Source: Skeletonema tropicum
Taxonomy: Eukaryota > Bacillariophyta > Thalassiosirophyceae > Thalassiosirales > Thalassiosiraceae
Reading direction: 5' to 3'
NCBI GenBank assembly: GCA_037178625.1
Contig: CM074127.1
Coordinates: forward strand, 4,774,001 to 4,838,000
DNA length: 64,000 nt
Part shown: piece by piece, positions 42,501 through 54,454 of the stretch
Layout of the letters: every line of letters starts with the position of its first letter
How positions within the stretch are numbered: position 1 is the stretch's first letter
Position numbers and translations under genes: made by a program
Notes under the pieces: generated by a model
What the model was told of the DNA's origin: nothing
Databases searched by the model: none
The model's input: only the letters and a program-made list of their open reading frames with translations

Positions 42501-43910
42501 GAGAGTGAATATCTCCTCAATTAAAAAAGCCACACTTCGCCTCTTTGCCGTGAAGTCGGCACCCTTCGGTGGATCGTTCATGAAGATTACTCGTAATGAT
42601 TGGAGTGAGGACTCGATAAGTTGGAATACAGCCCCAAAAGTCGATGGGGCGTTCCTGGGAACAATACCTGAAATCGTCGAAAGTAAATGGTACGAACTGG
42701 ATGTTACTTCAGCCATCACCGAAAGTGGGCCGTTGAGTATCTGTATTGTAGGAAACCATGATGTAATTGCCATGTACAGTAGCAAGGACGGTCTTCACTC
42801 GCCAGAAATTACCCTAGAACTCCAAGAAGATTTTCCTGAAGACGGAGAGACTAAGGAGATGATTCCCTCCGATGACGCAACTATCACTTTATCCAAGCCG
42901 TATAGTAATTTTGGCACTAGTGAGAAGCTGGTAGTTGATAGTAAGAATGGGATGAACAATTTCTTGCTACGATTTGATGCATCTGACATTCCTCAAGGCC
43001 AGGTGAAGAGCGCTAAATTGCGACTCTACGCCCAAAATTCGGCAACTGCGTATGGTGGAACTTTTGTGCAGACAACGAATACTAAATGGGACGAACGCTC
43101 TGTAACCTGGTCAAATGCGCCAGAGGCGAATGGCGTGGTGCTGGGGTCGATCCCAGAGGCTGAAGCGGGTACTTGGTATGAAATAGATGCCACCAATGCT
43201 GTGATGGGCGGTAGTCCTGTGAGTTTCCGTGTATCGTCACCACATAGCAGTACAGCTATGTATGCTTCGAGAGAGAGCGCTTTCAAACCACGCCTTGTAG
43301 TCCAGTACAAACCAAAAGATCCTCTACCAGATGGTTTCGAGGTTTATCATCCAACCGACGATGCATCCATTCTAAAGGAGAAATCTGGTACCAATTTTGG
43401 TTTCGACGGCCAGCTAAAAGTGGATGGAGAGGCGGGAGTCTTCAACTCATTGCTACGCTTTGATCTCACTGGTGTTGAGAAAGGTTCTGTCAAAGAAGCA
43501 TCTCTTCGCCTTTATGCCGTCGATGGATCTAGATCAGGTGGAACATTAATCACTACCGAGCAAACTGATTGGAACCAGTACACTGTAAACTGGGATAATG
43601 CACCTTCCCCAAGTAAGTTGTATTTGTAGTTGTTATTGCATTGTTCTGACTCACTCGTATGTCTGACATCATCTATCTTCGTCGTGCCACAGATGGGGTG
43701 GTTCTTGAAACATTAGGCGAAATAAAACCTTACAATTGGTACACCGTCGACTTGTCAAAGATTTTGAAAGCCTTGGGGGGTGAATCTCTTTCTATCCGCA
43801 TCACTGCATCTTCGGGCAATCGAGTTGCTTATAGCTCGAATGAAGATCCTTATGGGAATGCCCCTGAGCTCTTGATAAAGGCTGACAACATGTTTGCAGA
43901 CATGGAGTGA
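39515..43910 (+). CDS. Secreted multidomain chitinase: GH18, two chitin-binding, four DNRLRE modules
   Basis: Three exons (39515-41067, 41163-43612 and 43693-43910), 1,406 aa. The N-terminal signal anchor is LGLLFPWLLFVLLFQ. A small Cys domain (NYCGTDWGTANSECKRPCPDG) is a type common in stramenopile secreted proteins. The GH18 domain (about 190-535) has FDGLDFDWEYP, with the catalytic Glu, and MAYDIHGHWD; its end is restored by the first splice (SKCFRGQMWWALDM). Two peritrophin-like (CBM14) modules follow (DYCNGETGLVAIHDCAGFVF; YMPFEECSKFYYC), then a Pro stretch. Four DNRLRE modules each begin P(T/S)DDA. The last is completed by exon 3. It would cut and bind beta-chitin at the cell surface, in keeping with the chitin fibres of Thalassiosirales. 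Confidence 0.93.
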
Positions 43911-44002
43911 AGCAAAACATCAGAGATGTGATCATTTATAGAATTTCGTAAATTTATAATAATCCTTTATTTTGTACACAGTCCAAACTCTCTCAAATCT
44001 CT

Positions 44003-47000
44003 CTAAGCTATCTCCTTAACATCTTCATCATCCTCGTAGGCCGACAACGGTGGACATGTGCATACAAGGTTGCGATCTCCGTAGACATTGTCAACACGGC
44101 CACATGATGGCCAAAACTTGTTTGCACGAATCCAAGGAGCGGGATATGCTCCAGTCTCCTTCGAATATTTCCTATCCCACTTCTCGCTCAGTATATCATC
44201 AACTGTGTGTGGTGCATTCCTTAGTGGCGAATCTTCAATAGATATACGCCCACTTCCTACATCGTCAATCTCTGCCCGAATCGAGAGCATAGCGTCACAG
44301 AACCTATCCAATTCAGCAAGATCCTCTGACTCAGTTGGCTCAACCATAAGTGTTCCAGCTACAGGCCATGACATGGTAGGAGAGTGGAAACCATAGTCTT
44401 GAAGACGTTTGGCTACATCTTCCTCGGTGACACCAGTGACCGCCTTCAAAGGACGTAAATCGAGAATGAATTCGTGTGCGCATTGACCATTCTTCCCGAC
44501 GAAGAGGACATCATATGCACCATTCAATCGTGCAGCCATGTAGTTGGCGTTCAAAATAGCAACTTCAGTTGACTTCTTCAATCCTTCGTAACCATTCATC
44601 TTAATGTACATCCACGAAATGGGGAGGATCGCGGCAGATCCAAATGGAGCTCCGGCCACGGCTCCGTCAGACTTTGGAACACAAAGGTCACTCCCGCACA
44701 GTTTTCCGGCAGCTTCGGGATCGACCGCATGCCCAGGAAGATGTGGTGCAAGATGAGCAGCAACTCCGATGGATCCAACACCAGGCCCTCCACCGCCGTG
44801 TGGGATGCAAAAGGTTTTGTGCAAGTTCAGATGACATACGTCGGCACCGATGAGACCGGGACTAGTCAAACCAACTTGAGCATTCATGTTGGCACCATCC
44901 ATGTAAACCTGGCCACCAGCATCGTGGACCATATCGATGATCTCCACAATCTTTTCCTCGAACACACCAAAGGTAGATGGGTAAGTGACCATGAATGCCG
45001 CGACATTATCTCTGTGCTTCTCAATTTTGGCAGTGAGGTCATCGATGTCAACATTTCCATTAGCATCATTGTCAACAACTACAACTTTCATTCCAGCCAT
45101 CGCAGCCGAGGCAGGGTTAGTTCCGTGAGCACTTTTTGGAATGAGACAGACATTTCTATGTCCTTGTCCGCTAGCTGCCAAATAGTTTTTGATAGCAAGT
45201 AAACCAGCATATTCACCAGTGGCACCACTGTTTGGTTGGGCAGAAACAGCCGCAAAGCCAGTAATTTCAGCAAGATCCTTGTTCAAATCTTCAATCATCT
45301 CATGATAACCCTTGACCTGATCGTGAGGAGCGAAGGGGTGAATGTTGCAAAACTCTGACCAGGTAACTGGAATCATTTCACTTGTTGCATTGAGTTTCAT
45401 AGTACATGATCCAAGTGAGATCATGGAATGGTTCAGTGCCAAATCGCGATTCTCGAGCGTTTTCAAGTAACGAAGCATTTGAGTTTCCGAATGATGCTGG
45501 CGGAAGATGGGATGAGTCAAAATCTCTGACTCCCTGGCAACAGATGGATCGACCTCCGTAATGGACATATCGGCAGTTACATCTGGATTCGCAATTCCGA
45601 ACGCACCCGAAAGAAGAGTAGAGACATCGTCACGCGTGATTCCCTCTCCCATGGAGATTCCTACAGTATTCTCATCAATTACACGAACATTGGCACCAAC
45701 TGACGCTGCTCCCTCCTGAACTTGAGCAGCAGTCATACCCTTCGTAGAGACATCGACGGTAAATGTATCAAAGAATTGTGAATCCATCACACCAAAGCCA
45801 GCATTACCCAACTCTCTATGTGCCACTCTTGCTAGAGCATGGATACGCCCAGAGATATCCTTCAATCCCTCTGGTCCATGATAAATAGCATACGAAGCTG
45901 CCATATTCGCCAACAATGCCTGCGCTGTACAAATGTTCGAGGTTGCTTTATCACGACGAATATGCTGTTCACGAGTTTGCATCGCCATTCTCAAACATGG
46001 CTTCCCATCCGAATCAATTGTCACACCAATAATCCTTGCTGGCATTTTTCTCGAGTACTTGTCCGAGGTCGACAAAAATCCAGCATGTGGTCCACCAAAT
46101 CCCATCGGTACGCCAAATCGTTGCGCTGATCCCACGGCAATATCCGCACCCCATGAAGCCGGAGGTGCCAACTTGGTCAAGGCCATCAAATCGGTAGCAC
46201 AAATCACCATTGCATTTCCCTCATGAGCACGCTTTGTAAAGTCTTCATACGATTCACCAGGGGATGACACTGATCCATACGTATTGGGATATTGCACAAT
46301 CGCACCGCAATATTCTCCCGAATCGACCTCACTCGACGAATGATCCCCCACAATCACCTCAATCCCAATCACTTCGGCACGTGTCTGAATCAACGATATA
46401 GTCTGTGGATGAACATCCTGACTTACAAAGAATTTATTCTTCTTATTCTTCTTCCCCTTGAGACTGTAACACATTTGCATCGCCTCGGCAGCCGCAGTCG
46501 ATTCATCTAGCAAACTTGATACCGACATGGACAATCCAGTCAAATCACTACAGAGGGTTTGAAAGTTGAGCAACATTTCCAACCGACCTTGGGCAATTTC
46601 TGCCTGGTAGGGTGTGTAGGCCGTGTACCACCCCGGATTTTCCAACATGTTGCGAAGAATAACATTAGGGACGATGGTATCATAGTACCCCATGCCAATG
46701 TAGGATTTCATTACTTTGTTTTTCTCCGCCATGGATTTGATTTTGGATAGGGCCTCGGATTCGGTGAGGGCCGGTGCGAGGTTGAGTGGTTTGGAGGAGA
46801 GGATGTTGGATGGGACGGTGGAGGTGACGAGTTCATCGAGAGAGGACATGCCGATGGATTGGAGCATTAGTTTGGTATCGTCGTCGCTTGGTCCGACTGA
46901 TATAGAACATATTGAAATGAAGAGAAATGGTTAGAATGCTTTGATAGTGTAGCTGGAAAGCAATGACATAATGATGAATTGTTCCGGACAGAAGAACTGC

Positions 47001-47279
47001 CAAATCTATGTAACTCTACATGGACAACAGGTTATCGTCTTCGCTACAAATCTTTTTCATACTCATGATATCACATCATGTGCACAAAATAAACTTACCA
47101 TGACGACGAGAAAACGTATCAGCCATATCCAAAGCATCCCCATTCACCACACCAGTGGCATGAATTCCTCTACGGAGAAGAGCAGTAGGATTCTTCTGTT
47201 GCTGCCGGATAGATCCGCTATTGAGAAGGAGCCTACGGAGAGCTTGTGGCGAGCGACGGATGGTGGAGGATAAGATCAT
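44003..47279 (-). CDS. GLDC: Glycine decarboxylase, P protein of the glycine cleavage system
   Basis: Two exons, 47279-47099 and 46896-44003, 1,024 aa. It is the mitochondrial PLP enzyme that decarboxylates glycine and passes the aminomethyl group to H protein; it is central to photorespiration. Exon 1 is an Arg-rich presequence ([20 protein letters not shown]) ending DTFSRRH. The splice gives [16 protein letters not shown]. Conserved blocks are [74 protein letters not shown], the PLP-lysine motif [18 protein letters not shown] near residue 750, and [20 protein letters not shown]. There is no sign of damage. Confidence 0.97.
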
Positions 47280-47784
47280 GATGAAAGTAGCTGTGTGGTA
47301 ATGATGTTGTATGTAATGCTAGCAGAGAGAGAGAAGACGCCACAATGTTGAAGAGGTCGACAGAAGATTCAAATGGAACTGGAATGTGGAGGAAGGAGCA
47401 GCAGCTTTGAGTTCATGCTATAATGGCCCGGTTTGCATGCCTGCTGGCTGTGGCGGCAGCTGAGCCATCATTTTTCGGTCTTACTTCGTCGGCTTTTGCA
47501 ACAATTCTGGTCATTGGGATGATGACGTCAGCATCACTGAAGAATCTTTTCAAACTTCGTGAACATATCAACGTAATGAACTTTGCCATCAAAATTTGTG
47601 TGTAAATTCATTTGTGTAGCTCATTGGAAGCTTTCAATTGTCTGTCTAGCCCGGCCAAAATCCAAATCTTTCAAGCTTGATCAGCAACATCCAAAATCAG
47701 CTCGATTGCTCTGAGCTCGCTGCTATTTAGTTGAAGCAAAGCTGGCTGGCTTGCATTGGTAGAGAGGAGGAGTGAGGCAATACA
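47280..47784. promoter_or_regulatory. Divergent promoter region, GLDC and SET-domain gene
   Basis: 505 bp between head-to-head genes. A 60-codon frame at 47423-47605 (MARFACLLAVAAAEPS) looks signal-peptide-like but has no continuation I can justify. No other feature is seen. Confidence 0.4.
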
Positions 47785-49554
47785 ATGGCAATGATGAATA
47801 GGCAGCTTCTACGGACGCTGCGTCCAGCGAGAAACCAATTGTTCAGCTGTTCCCATGCTGTCAACAATGTCGTCAGTATCCATCGTTACAACTCAACTCG
47901 ATTGTCATTATCACCGCTCATTGCAAATAAAATACCTAAAACACATGTGAATTTGATTCCATCAACTCCATTCTCCACCGATGCAGAGACAAACTCCTCC
48001 CCTCCAAAGAAGAAAGTGGGCATCATATCCAGAATACGAAACGCCCTACGAACCATCTTTGGATCCAATGATGATACACCCCGTGGTATACAAGAAAAGA
48101 AAGATATGTATTGGATTTTGTTGGCTGTGGCTCATAGACAGCTGCGGATGGAGGCGCAGCAGCAGCAGCAGCAGCTTTCATCATCTAGCAACAAGAATGA
48201 TCCAACAACATGGGACAATGAATCAAAAGACCAAATTAAGCAATACATGGAAGAGGCAGCGTCATATCTCGATGAACAAACTGACATTAGTGAAATGTCA
48301 TTGCGCAAATTACGTCAAGAGGTACAATCTCGATTGGAGCCACAGATTGTTCAATTGCTGAATGTTGCATGTAATATCGAAGAAGATATGATATTGCGTC
48401 ATAACAACAATAAAAGTAGTACAGTGGATGATAATGATGACAATTATGAATTCAGTGATGCAGAGGCTACCGAGTACAAAGACATTTTGCTGCAAGAACA
48501 TGATCGTCTCTGCAAAATAATTCAAAACGCAGGCGCTTCCGATGCAACAGAATATTACAAACTGAAGAAAAGTGCGATTGAAACCTTGTTACAGTACTTT
48601 GACTGGATGCCGCAGAACACTCCCTTAACTGATGCACCCAACCCTCATCCATCAGATGACGAAGATTATGTGGATGAGTTTGGCTTTTATCCAAATCGAT
48701 CAGAGGCAGAGACTGTATCTGCCATACGGTATTATCACGTACGAAATATTGTACGGTCGCACCGAGTTCGGACAGTTCCACCAATTGATACTAATACTAC
48801 TGAAACAAAACACGCGGATGCCAACAAGTCTATTATTGGTCATTACACCTACTCCATTTTACCCTTCCGGTCGACCATTTCCAACGCTGGTCGAGGTGTA
48901 TTCATTGATGGATTTGCTCCAGCAGGGACACTCCTATCATTCTTTCCCGGCAAGGTTTGGCCAAAGGAACATCTCATGGCAGCATCTCTTCAAACCCAAA
49001 TGCAATTTCAGAATGATCCTCGGAACCAGCTATCCATGAGGTATGATGATATATTGATTGATTCGCGACAGAGTCCGTATACGGTGGTGAAGAATTTGTG
49101 GGCATGTGGGCATATTGTGAACCATCCTCCACCACCGGTAAAATCGACAGAGGTAGAAGAAGGGTCAAATGATTGTCAAAGTAAAGATACTGATGAGTGG
49201 AGTAAGTCTGCATACCATTTCCAACCTCGTCAAGGGCCTAATTGCGTCACTGTTCCAATCAACTTTACAGAAGGTCTCTTTACCAACCAGAACGATAAAC
49301 TTCGTGAGTATATTCCAAATGAGTATGAGCTCCCACCAAAATCTTGGGCGAAGGATGTATTTGACAACGAAACGGTTGTCATGCATGGTATGGGCTTGAT
49401 TGCATTGAGAGATGTGAAAGATGAAGAACTCTTTTATGACTATAGAATGAGTCCGGATGAAAACGCAAAGGGTTCGGAAGGTCTTTATCCATCTTGGTAT
49501 CATGTTTGGGATGTAGACGCTGTCACTAATCGATGGAGCACTGATGACGAATAA
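47785..49554 (+). CDS. SET-domain protein, SETD9-like
   Basis: 589 aa, one exon. The last 240 residues have a SET pattern: STISNAGRGVFIDGFAPAGT, LLSFFPGKVWP, the asparagine-histidine step CGHIVNHPPP, GMGLIALRDVKDEELFYDYR, and a C-terminal YPSWYHVWDVD. Order and spacing resemble animal SETD9 more than histone H3K4/K36 enzymes. SET domains transfer methyl from S-adenosylmethionine to lysine; the target here is unknown. The N-terminus (MMNRQLLRTLRPARNQLFSC and the following HRYNSTRLS) looks like a mitochondrial presequence. The middle is Gln/Asn/Asp-rich and probably disordered. Confidence 0.75.
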   Translation: MAMMNRQLLRTLRPARNQLFSCSHAVNNVVSIHRYNSTRLSLSPLIANKIPKTHVNLIPSTPFSTDAETNSSPPKKKVGIISRIRNALRTIFGSNDDTPRGIQEKKDMYWILLAVAHRQLRMEAQQQQQQLSSSSNKNDPTTWDNESKDQIKQYMEEAASYLDEQTDISEMSLRKLRQEVQSRLEPQIVQLLNVACNIEEDMILRHNNNKSSTVDDNDDNYEFSDAEATEYKDILLQEHDRLCKIIQNAGASDATEYYKLKKSAIETLLQYFDWMPQNTPLTDAPNPHPSDDEDYVDEFGFYPNRSEAETVSAIRYYHVRNIVRSHRVRTVPPIDTNTTETKHADANKSIIGHYTYSILPFRSTISNAGRGVFIDGFAPAGTLLSFFPGKVWPKEHLMAASLQTQMQFQNDPRNQLSMRYDDILIDSRQSPYTVVKNLWACGHIVNHPPPPVKSTEVEEGSNDCQSKDTDEWSKSAYHFQPRQGPNCVTVPINFTEGLFTNQNDKLREYIPNEYELPPKSWAKDVFDNETVVMHGMGLIALRDVKDEELFYDYRMSPDENAKGSEGLYPSWYHVWDVDAVTNRWSTDDE

Positions 49555-49707
49555 AGTAAGACGACATCGACTATTATACAATTGATCTTCTTCTCTAAAC
49601 AAAAAATGACCTAAACTTTCCTAATAATTGACACTTGACACCAAATAATATATCAGTGCCTCACGTGCACATGACTTGGATGATAATGACAAGAATGACT
49701 TTTAACT

Positions 49708-51790
49708 TCATATTGGTTGGCCACAACACGATTGCTCTACCAATTTAAGTAATCCACAATTCGGATGATCCGCAGTTAGGGTGTTGGCTTTATCTTGGAC
49801 TGTTTGACAAGTTTGGCCCGCAGCAAGTGGTTGATCAGGATTCCTCATTTCGACACCAACGCAAAAGGGACACACATTCAACATTGTTGTTGCCTGTAAT
49901 GTTGGAGGTGTTGATATTTCGGGTGGCTGCAATGTTGGAGCTGTTGTTGATATTGATGTTCCACTTTCTGTGGGCATTTGAGACTCAGTCTCAGTTGATA
50001 TTGTCGTGAAACCTTCTGTAGGCATCTGAGACGTGCCTTGTGTGCCAGGTGTCCCTGATGGAGAGAAGGTGTTGAATGGAAGCGTAGAAGGAGACGGTAT
50101 TGGAGAAGGTGCTGGTGGATTGGACGATGAAACATCAAAAATAGGAGAAAGTGTTGGGCGGAGTGTTTGAAGAGCAGTCGGAGAATTGGTCATTGTAGGA
50201 GAAAGTGATGGACGGAGTGTTTGAGGAGGTGTCGGAGCAACAGTCAATGTAGGAGAAGATGTGGTAGGATTTAGAGTGGGACGTTGTGTCGGAGATTCTG
50301 TGAATGGTGGTGGCGTTGGTAATGGCGTTGGTCGATTAGAAGGAGGTGGAGTCGCAATCGGTGCGTCTGTTTCAATGAAAGTTCCATCTGCAGGCAAAAC
50401 GAATCGAGTGACATCCACCGCTCCAAATTTTCCGTCACTCTCGTGAATTACAACATCTCTTGAAGTCACCTTGTACCATCCCCGTCCATCTTGACAGCAC
50501 AATCCGTCTCCGCTCCAGTCATACATATACAGAGCGTAATTCTTCTGAGACGCCAAGCAATAATTGTACACATAGGTTTCTTCGCTGCCATACGGTCCAC
50601 CATTCGCAACCAAGCATTCTGATTCTCTGTTAGAGCCCTCATATAACTCCCAACTAGTCTCAATTCCATACTGATTAGTCTCAAGTACAAGGCGAAAGTT
50701 TTCACACGTCTCTCCTTCAATCAAATTGGAAGAATCATAGGGCATCATCAATCCAAGTCGATCATCCAAACCATCTCCATCCGAATCGGATGGTTCGGGT
50801 TCAACATATTCTAATTCAAATGTTGTACGTTCTTCTTTGAAATCCGATTGTCCCTCCAACAGCAATAATCTTCCCCTCTGATGATAGCACATATGTGCCT
50901 TCTCCATGATTACAGCAAATACCATCACCTTCTTTATCCATGAATACAAACGTGTACACACCAGGAGGAAAGCACTTTTTAAACACATCCCAATCCTCAT
51001 TGCAATCCGCCTCATAATACCCAGATTTCCAAATAACTTCTTCCGTCTCTCCCGCAAGAAGCATCCAACTTGTCTCCATAGCATACCTATCAAAGATGAT
51101 ACCCACTTCGACACCAATACATGGACCTTCGTAGCTAGGTGCGGAAGATGGAAAGGCGGTTGCAAACAGATCATCTGTATCAATACCACCCCCAAGACCA
51201 CCATACTTGTCCTCGGATGGTGGTGGTTTTTCCTTCAGTGCAATCACAATCCCAGCACCAATGGCACATACCAATCCAAGGAATACCAAGAGGAGAATTA
51301 TTATTAAGATGTTCCTCCTTTGAATTGCCTTTTGTCTATACTCCTCATCGATGGAATCGTCGTCTTCGTAATGAACTGGCAATGCTTGTGGCTGTGACGA
51401 TTGTTTGTCATTTGCACTCTTTTCTTCGTCAACAACAAGAGACATGTGTAGAGAAGACACCTCATCTGAATTACGATGTGCAAGATGAGCTATTGGAGGC
51501 GAGTGGCCATCAGCATCAGGAAGTTTTTCTATTGTGTCGTCTGGAACTGGAACAGCTGGAGCATTTTCCAAATCACCATTGTCTCCTTTATTCATGGTAT
51601 CGCGAGTGATTTTATTGCTTTCACCGTCTGCATCTTCATCGACGTCAACTTGTTCAACTTGTACATGTTTCTTGTCTAATTTGTGAGTTGTTACAGAACT
51701 GGTAGTAGAGATTGCACCATCGACTATTTCTACTCCTTGTTTAGCTGCTGATGCATCATTCAATGCCTTGATCGCTTCCTTCACGCCCAT
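49708..51790 (-). CDS. Single-pass surface protein with two Cys modules and Pro/Thr stalk (one-base frameshift)
   Basis: The first frame (51790-about 50852) encodes an acidic cytosolic part, a helix (NILIIILLLVFLGLVCAIGA) and a module: CIGVEVGIIFDRYAMETSWM ... FMDKEGDGICCNHGEGTY. At 50852-50854 (ccc, read GGG) one extra G shifts the frame. The second frame continues SDFKEERTTFELEYVEPEPS, DSDGDGLDD, and a second copy of the module (CENFRLVLETNQYGIETSWE ... YDWSGDGLCCQDGRGWY). A 150-residue Pro/Thr/Ser stalk (TLRPSLSPTMTNSPT-like repeats) and a C-terminal Cys domain (NVCPFCVGVEMRNPDQP) complete it. The DxxGDGxCC pattern suggests metal binding. The family is common in diatom secreted proteins and may be wall-associated; no function is proven. 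Confidence 0.7.
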
Positions 51791-52190
51791 TGCTTCAACA
51801 ACACCGATAACAACACTTTGCAGTGGAGACGTGCACGCAAGGCATCCTCTTCATTGAAGCTGTATCGTACCTAAATTGTGTTCTCCAACAATGCCATTGC
51901 CACCACAAGATTGATCGGCGGACATCGGCATCTTTACGAGAATCATGTCGACAACTTATCTTGTATAGCAGAAAGTAGATATTTAATTAGCGTCGTGCTT
52001 TCTTTGCAATTCTGACGAACGAAGTTGCGTTTTTGATGATGTTTTGCTTTTGCTTTTTGCTCTCACACCACACTCCTCCACTCATCATCGTTTCCGTTCT
52101 GCCTTATTGACGCTTGCTACTTCGACTGGGTGCCTACAATACTATATGCGGTGCAGCGACTGATCAACATTCCATATTATCAACTCCTCC
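51791..52190. promoter_or_regulatory. Divergent promoter region, surface protein and LysRS
   Basis: 400 bp between head-to-head genes, with no coding frame of note. A pyrimidine-rich stretch (ttttgcttttgctttttgctc, about 52041-52061) lies 130 bp before the LysRS start. Confidence 0.4.
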
Positions 52191-54324
52191 ATGAAATTAG
52201 CATCAGATAGCAGCATCAGCCGACGCCAAACAAAGGTGATGGTGTCGACACTTCTCTTGGCAACTCTTCGGCCGGCGGCTAGGACGGCAGCTGCGTTTTC
52301 ATTCTCTTCCAGATCTATTGCCTCGACTGTTGTTAAACCTACAATTATTTCATCAGCATCTTTGCAACAGCAGCGTAGTATCTTCACAGCATCTCGTACT
52401 ACCACCGGATACTACAACAGTCGTCTATTCAGCACCACCGAAGATGTCTCTGCAGAAGTTACCTCCATCGAAGAAAAGATTGCCACCAAGGGAAATCAAA
52501 TCCGTTCATTGAAGGATGATGGAATTTCCAAAGATGATCTAGCACCTCACATTACCGAATTGTTGGCATTAAAGGCAAAGCTTGCAGATCTCACGGGGGA
52601 AGCTCCACCTGCTCCTCCCAAAAAGGAAAAGAAGAAGAATCCACCCCAAAAGAAGAAGGGTCCAGCTCCAAAGAAGGATGAAAGTGAAATGAGCATTAAT
52701 GAACTACGTGAATCTCGTCTTGCCAAGGTAGCCGCCATGAGAGACGTCGGTGCCGAACCCTACGCGTACGTTTACGATCCCAACCGTACCGCATCACAAT
52801 TGGCAAGGGAATACGATGGAAAATTGGAACCCGGTCAAGAAGATGATACGAATGAATTCACAACACTGGGAGAGGGAGAGGAAATTGCCGTCGCGGGTCG
52901 TATCATGGCTCGACGTGTCTTTGGAAAATTGGCATTTTATACATTGCAAGATGAGACTGGTACCATTCAACTTCAATTTGATAAGAAACGATTGGGGGAA
53001 CGTGATGCCGATTCCTTCAAGAATCTCAAGGCTTGGACTGATTCGGGAGATATTATTGGTGCCAAGGGAACGATCCGTAGGACGGACAAGGGAGAATTAA
53101 CACTGTATGCCAAGGAATGGACCATGTTGACCAAGTCGGCCATGCCTCTTCCCGATAAGTACCATGGACTTACCGATATTTCGAAACGGTACCGTAATCG
53201 TCATCTTGATTTGATTGTCAATCCTTCCGTGAGAGAGACATTCTACAAACGTGCCAAAATTACGTCCAGTTTGCGTCGTCAGTTGGATGACAAGGGATTT
53301 TTGGAGATTGAGACACCAGTGTTGCACACTCAACCTGGTGGGGCTGAGGCGAAACCTTTTGAGACATATCACAACAGTATGGATATGGAATTGACTCTTC
53401 GTATTGCGACGGAGTTGCATTTGAAGCGACTTATTATTGGTGGTTTTCCCCGTGTGTATGAATTGGGAAGGATTTTTAGGAATGAGGGGATTAGTACCAG
53501 GCATAATCCTGAGTTTACTAGTGTGGAGTTGTATCAGGCTTATGCTGATTATGATGACATGATGGATTTAACGGAGGAGTTGATTTGTGGTGAGTAATTT
53601 GCTTGTGTTTGATCTATTGTTTCGTCCTTTCGAGAGGTATTTCTATGATGTTACTCACACATGTCACTTTGGTCGGCAAACATGATGTTGTGCAGGAATG
53701 GCAAGTGAGGTCTGTGACTCCTTGACTATTCCATATGGCGACCACACAATCAGCCTAGAGCGTCCCTGGAGACGTGTTACAATGCATGATATTGTGAAGG
53801 AAGAAATCCCTGACTTTGACTTCGATGTAAACGATCCATCAACTCTCGATGCTGCCAAAGCCGCAGCAAGTGCCGCGGGTGTACCAGATGTTCACAAATG
53901 TACTAGTGTTGGGTATGTGTTGAATGCATGCTTTGAGGAGTTGTGCGAGCCTAAACTGATTCAGCCTACCTATGTGATTGATTACCCTGTGGAAGTGAGT
54001 CCACTATCTAAACCTCATCGCAGTAAGGAGGGAATTGTTGAACGATTTGAACTTTTTGCAACAGGCAGGGAAATGGCAAATTCATTTAGTGAGTTGACTG
54101 ACCCTGTGGATCAACGCGAACGTTTTGAAGCACAAGCTGCGAAGAAGGCTGCTGGTGACGAAGAGGCGTGCGATGTTGACGAAGAATTTTTGTCTGCTCT
54201 GGAGCAAGGAATGCCTCCAACGGGAGGATTGGGTATTGGAATAGACAGACTTGTCATGTTGTTGACCAACTCGCCATCGATACGAGATGTCATCGCATTT
54301 CCCTTGTTAAAGCCTGATGCATAA
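52191..54324 (+). CDS. KARS: Lysyl-tRNA synthetase (class II), probably organelle-targeted, with WHEP domain
   Basis: Two exons, 52191-53589 and 53696-54324, 675 aa. It charges tRNA-Lys. The order is: presequence with [14 protein letters not shown], a diatom plastid-type cleavage motif (or a mitochondrial one); a WHEP-like helix pair near 85-135 ([31 protein letters not shown]); a Lys-rich linker; the OB-fold anticodon domain ([20 protein letters not shown]); and the catalytic core. Motif 1 is near [20 protein letters not shown], motif 2 [18 protein letters not shown], motif 3 [13 protein letters not shown]. The intron splits Gly of ELICG-MASEV. An in-frame Met 17 residues in ([12 protein letters not shown]), and further possible starts, would allow dual targeting. 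A WHEP domain on an organelle-targeted LysRS is uncommon. Confidence 0.93.
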
Positions 54325-54454
54325 ATGAAACAGCAACTATTAAGCGACTCTATGTAGTATTGAAGAAGCATTTAATGTGTTAGGTTGACGCGCGAATATA
54401 GCGCAATCAGGCATTAACAGTCACCTCTTCTATCTCCCTCGGCCGAACTTCGTT

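Noticed and set aside
47423..47605. 60-codon frame starting MARFACLLAVAAAEPS
   Set aside because: Signal-like start only; no conserved continuation, and it lies in a divergent promoter region.
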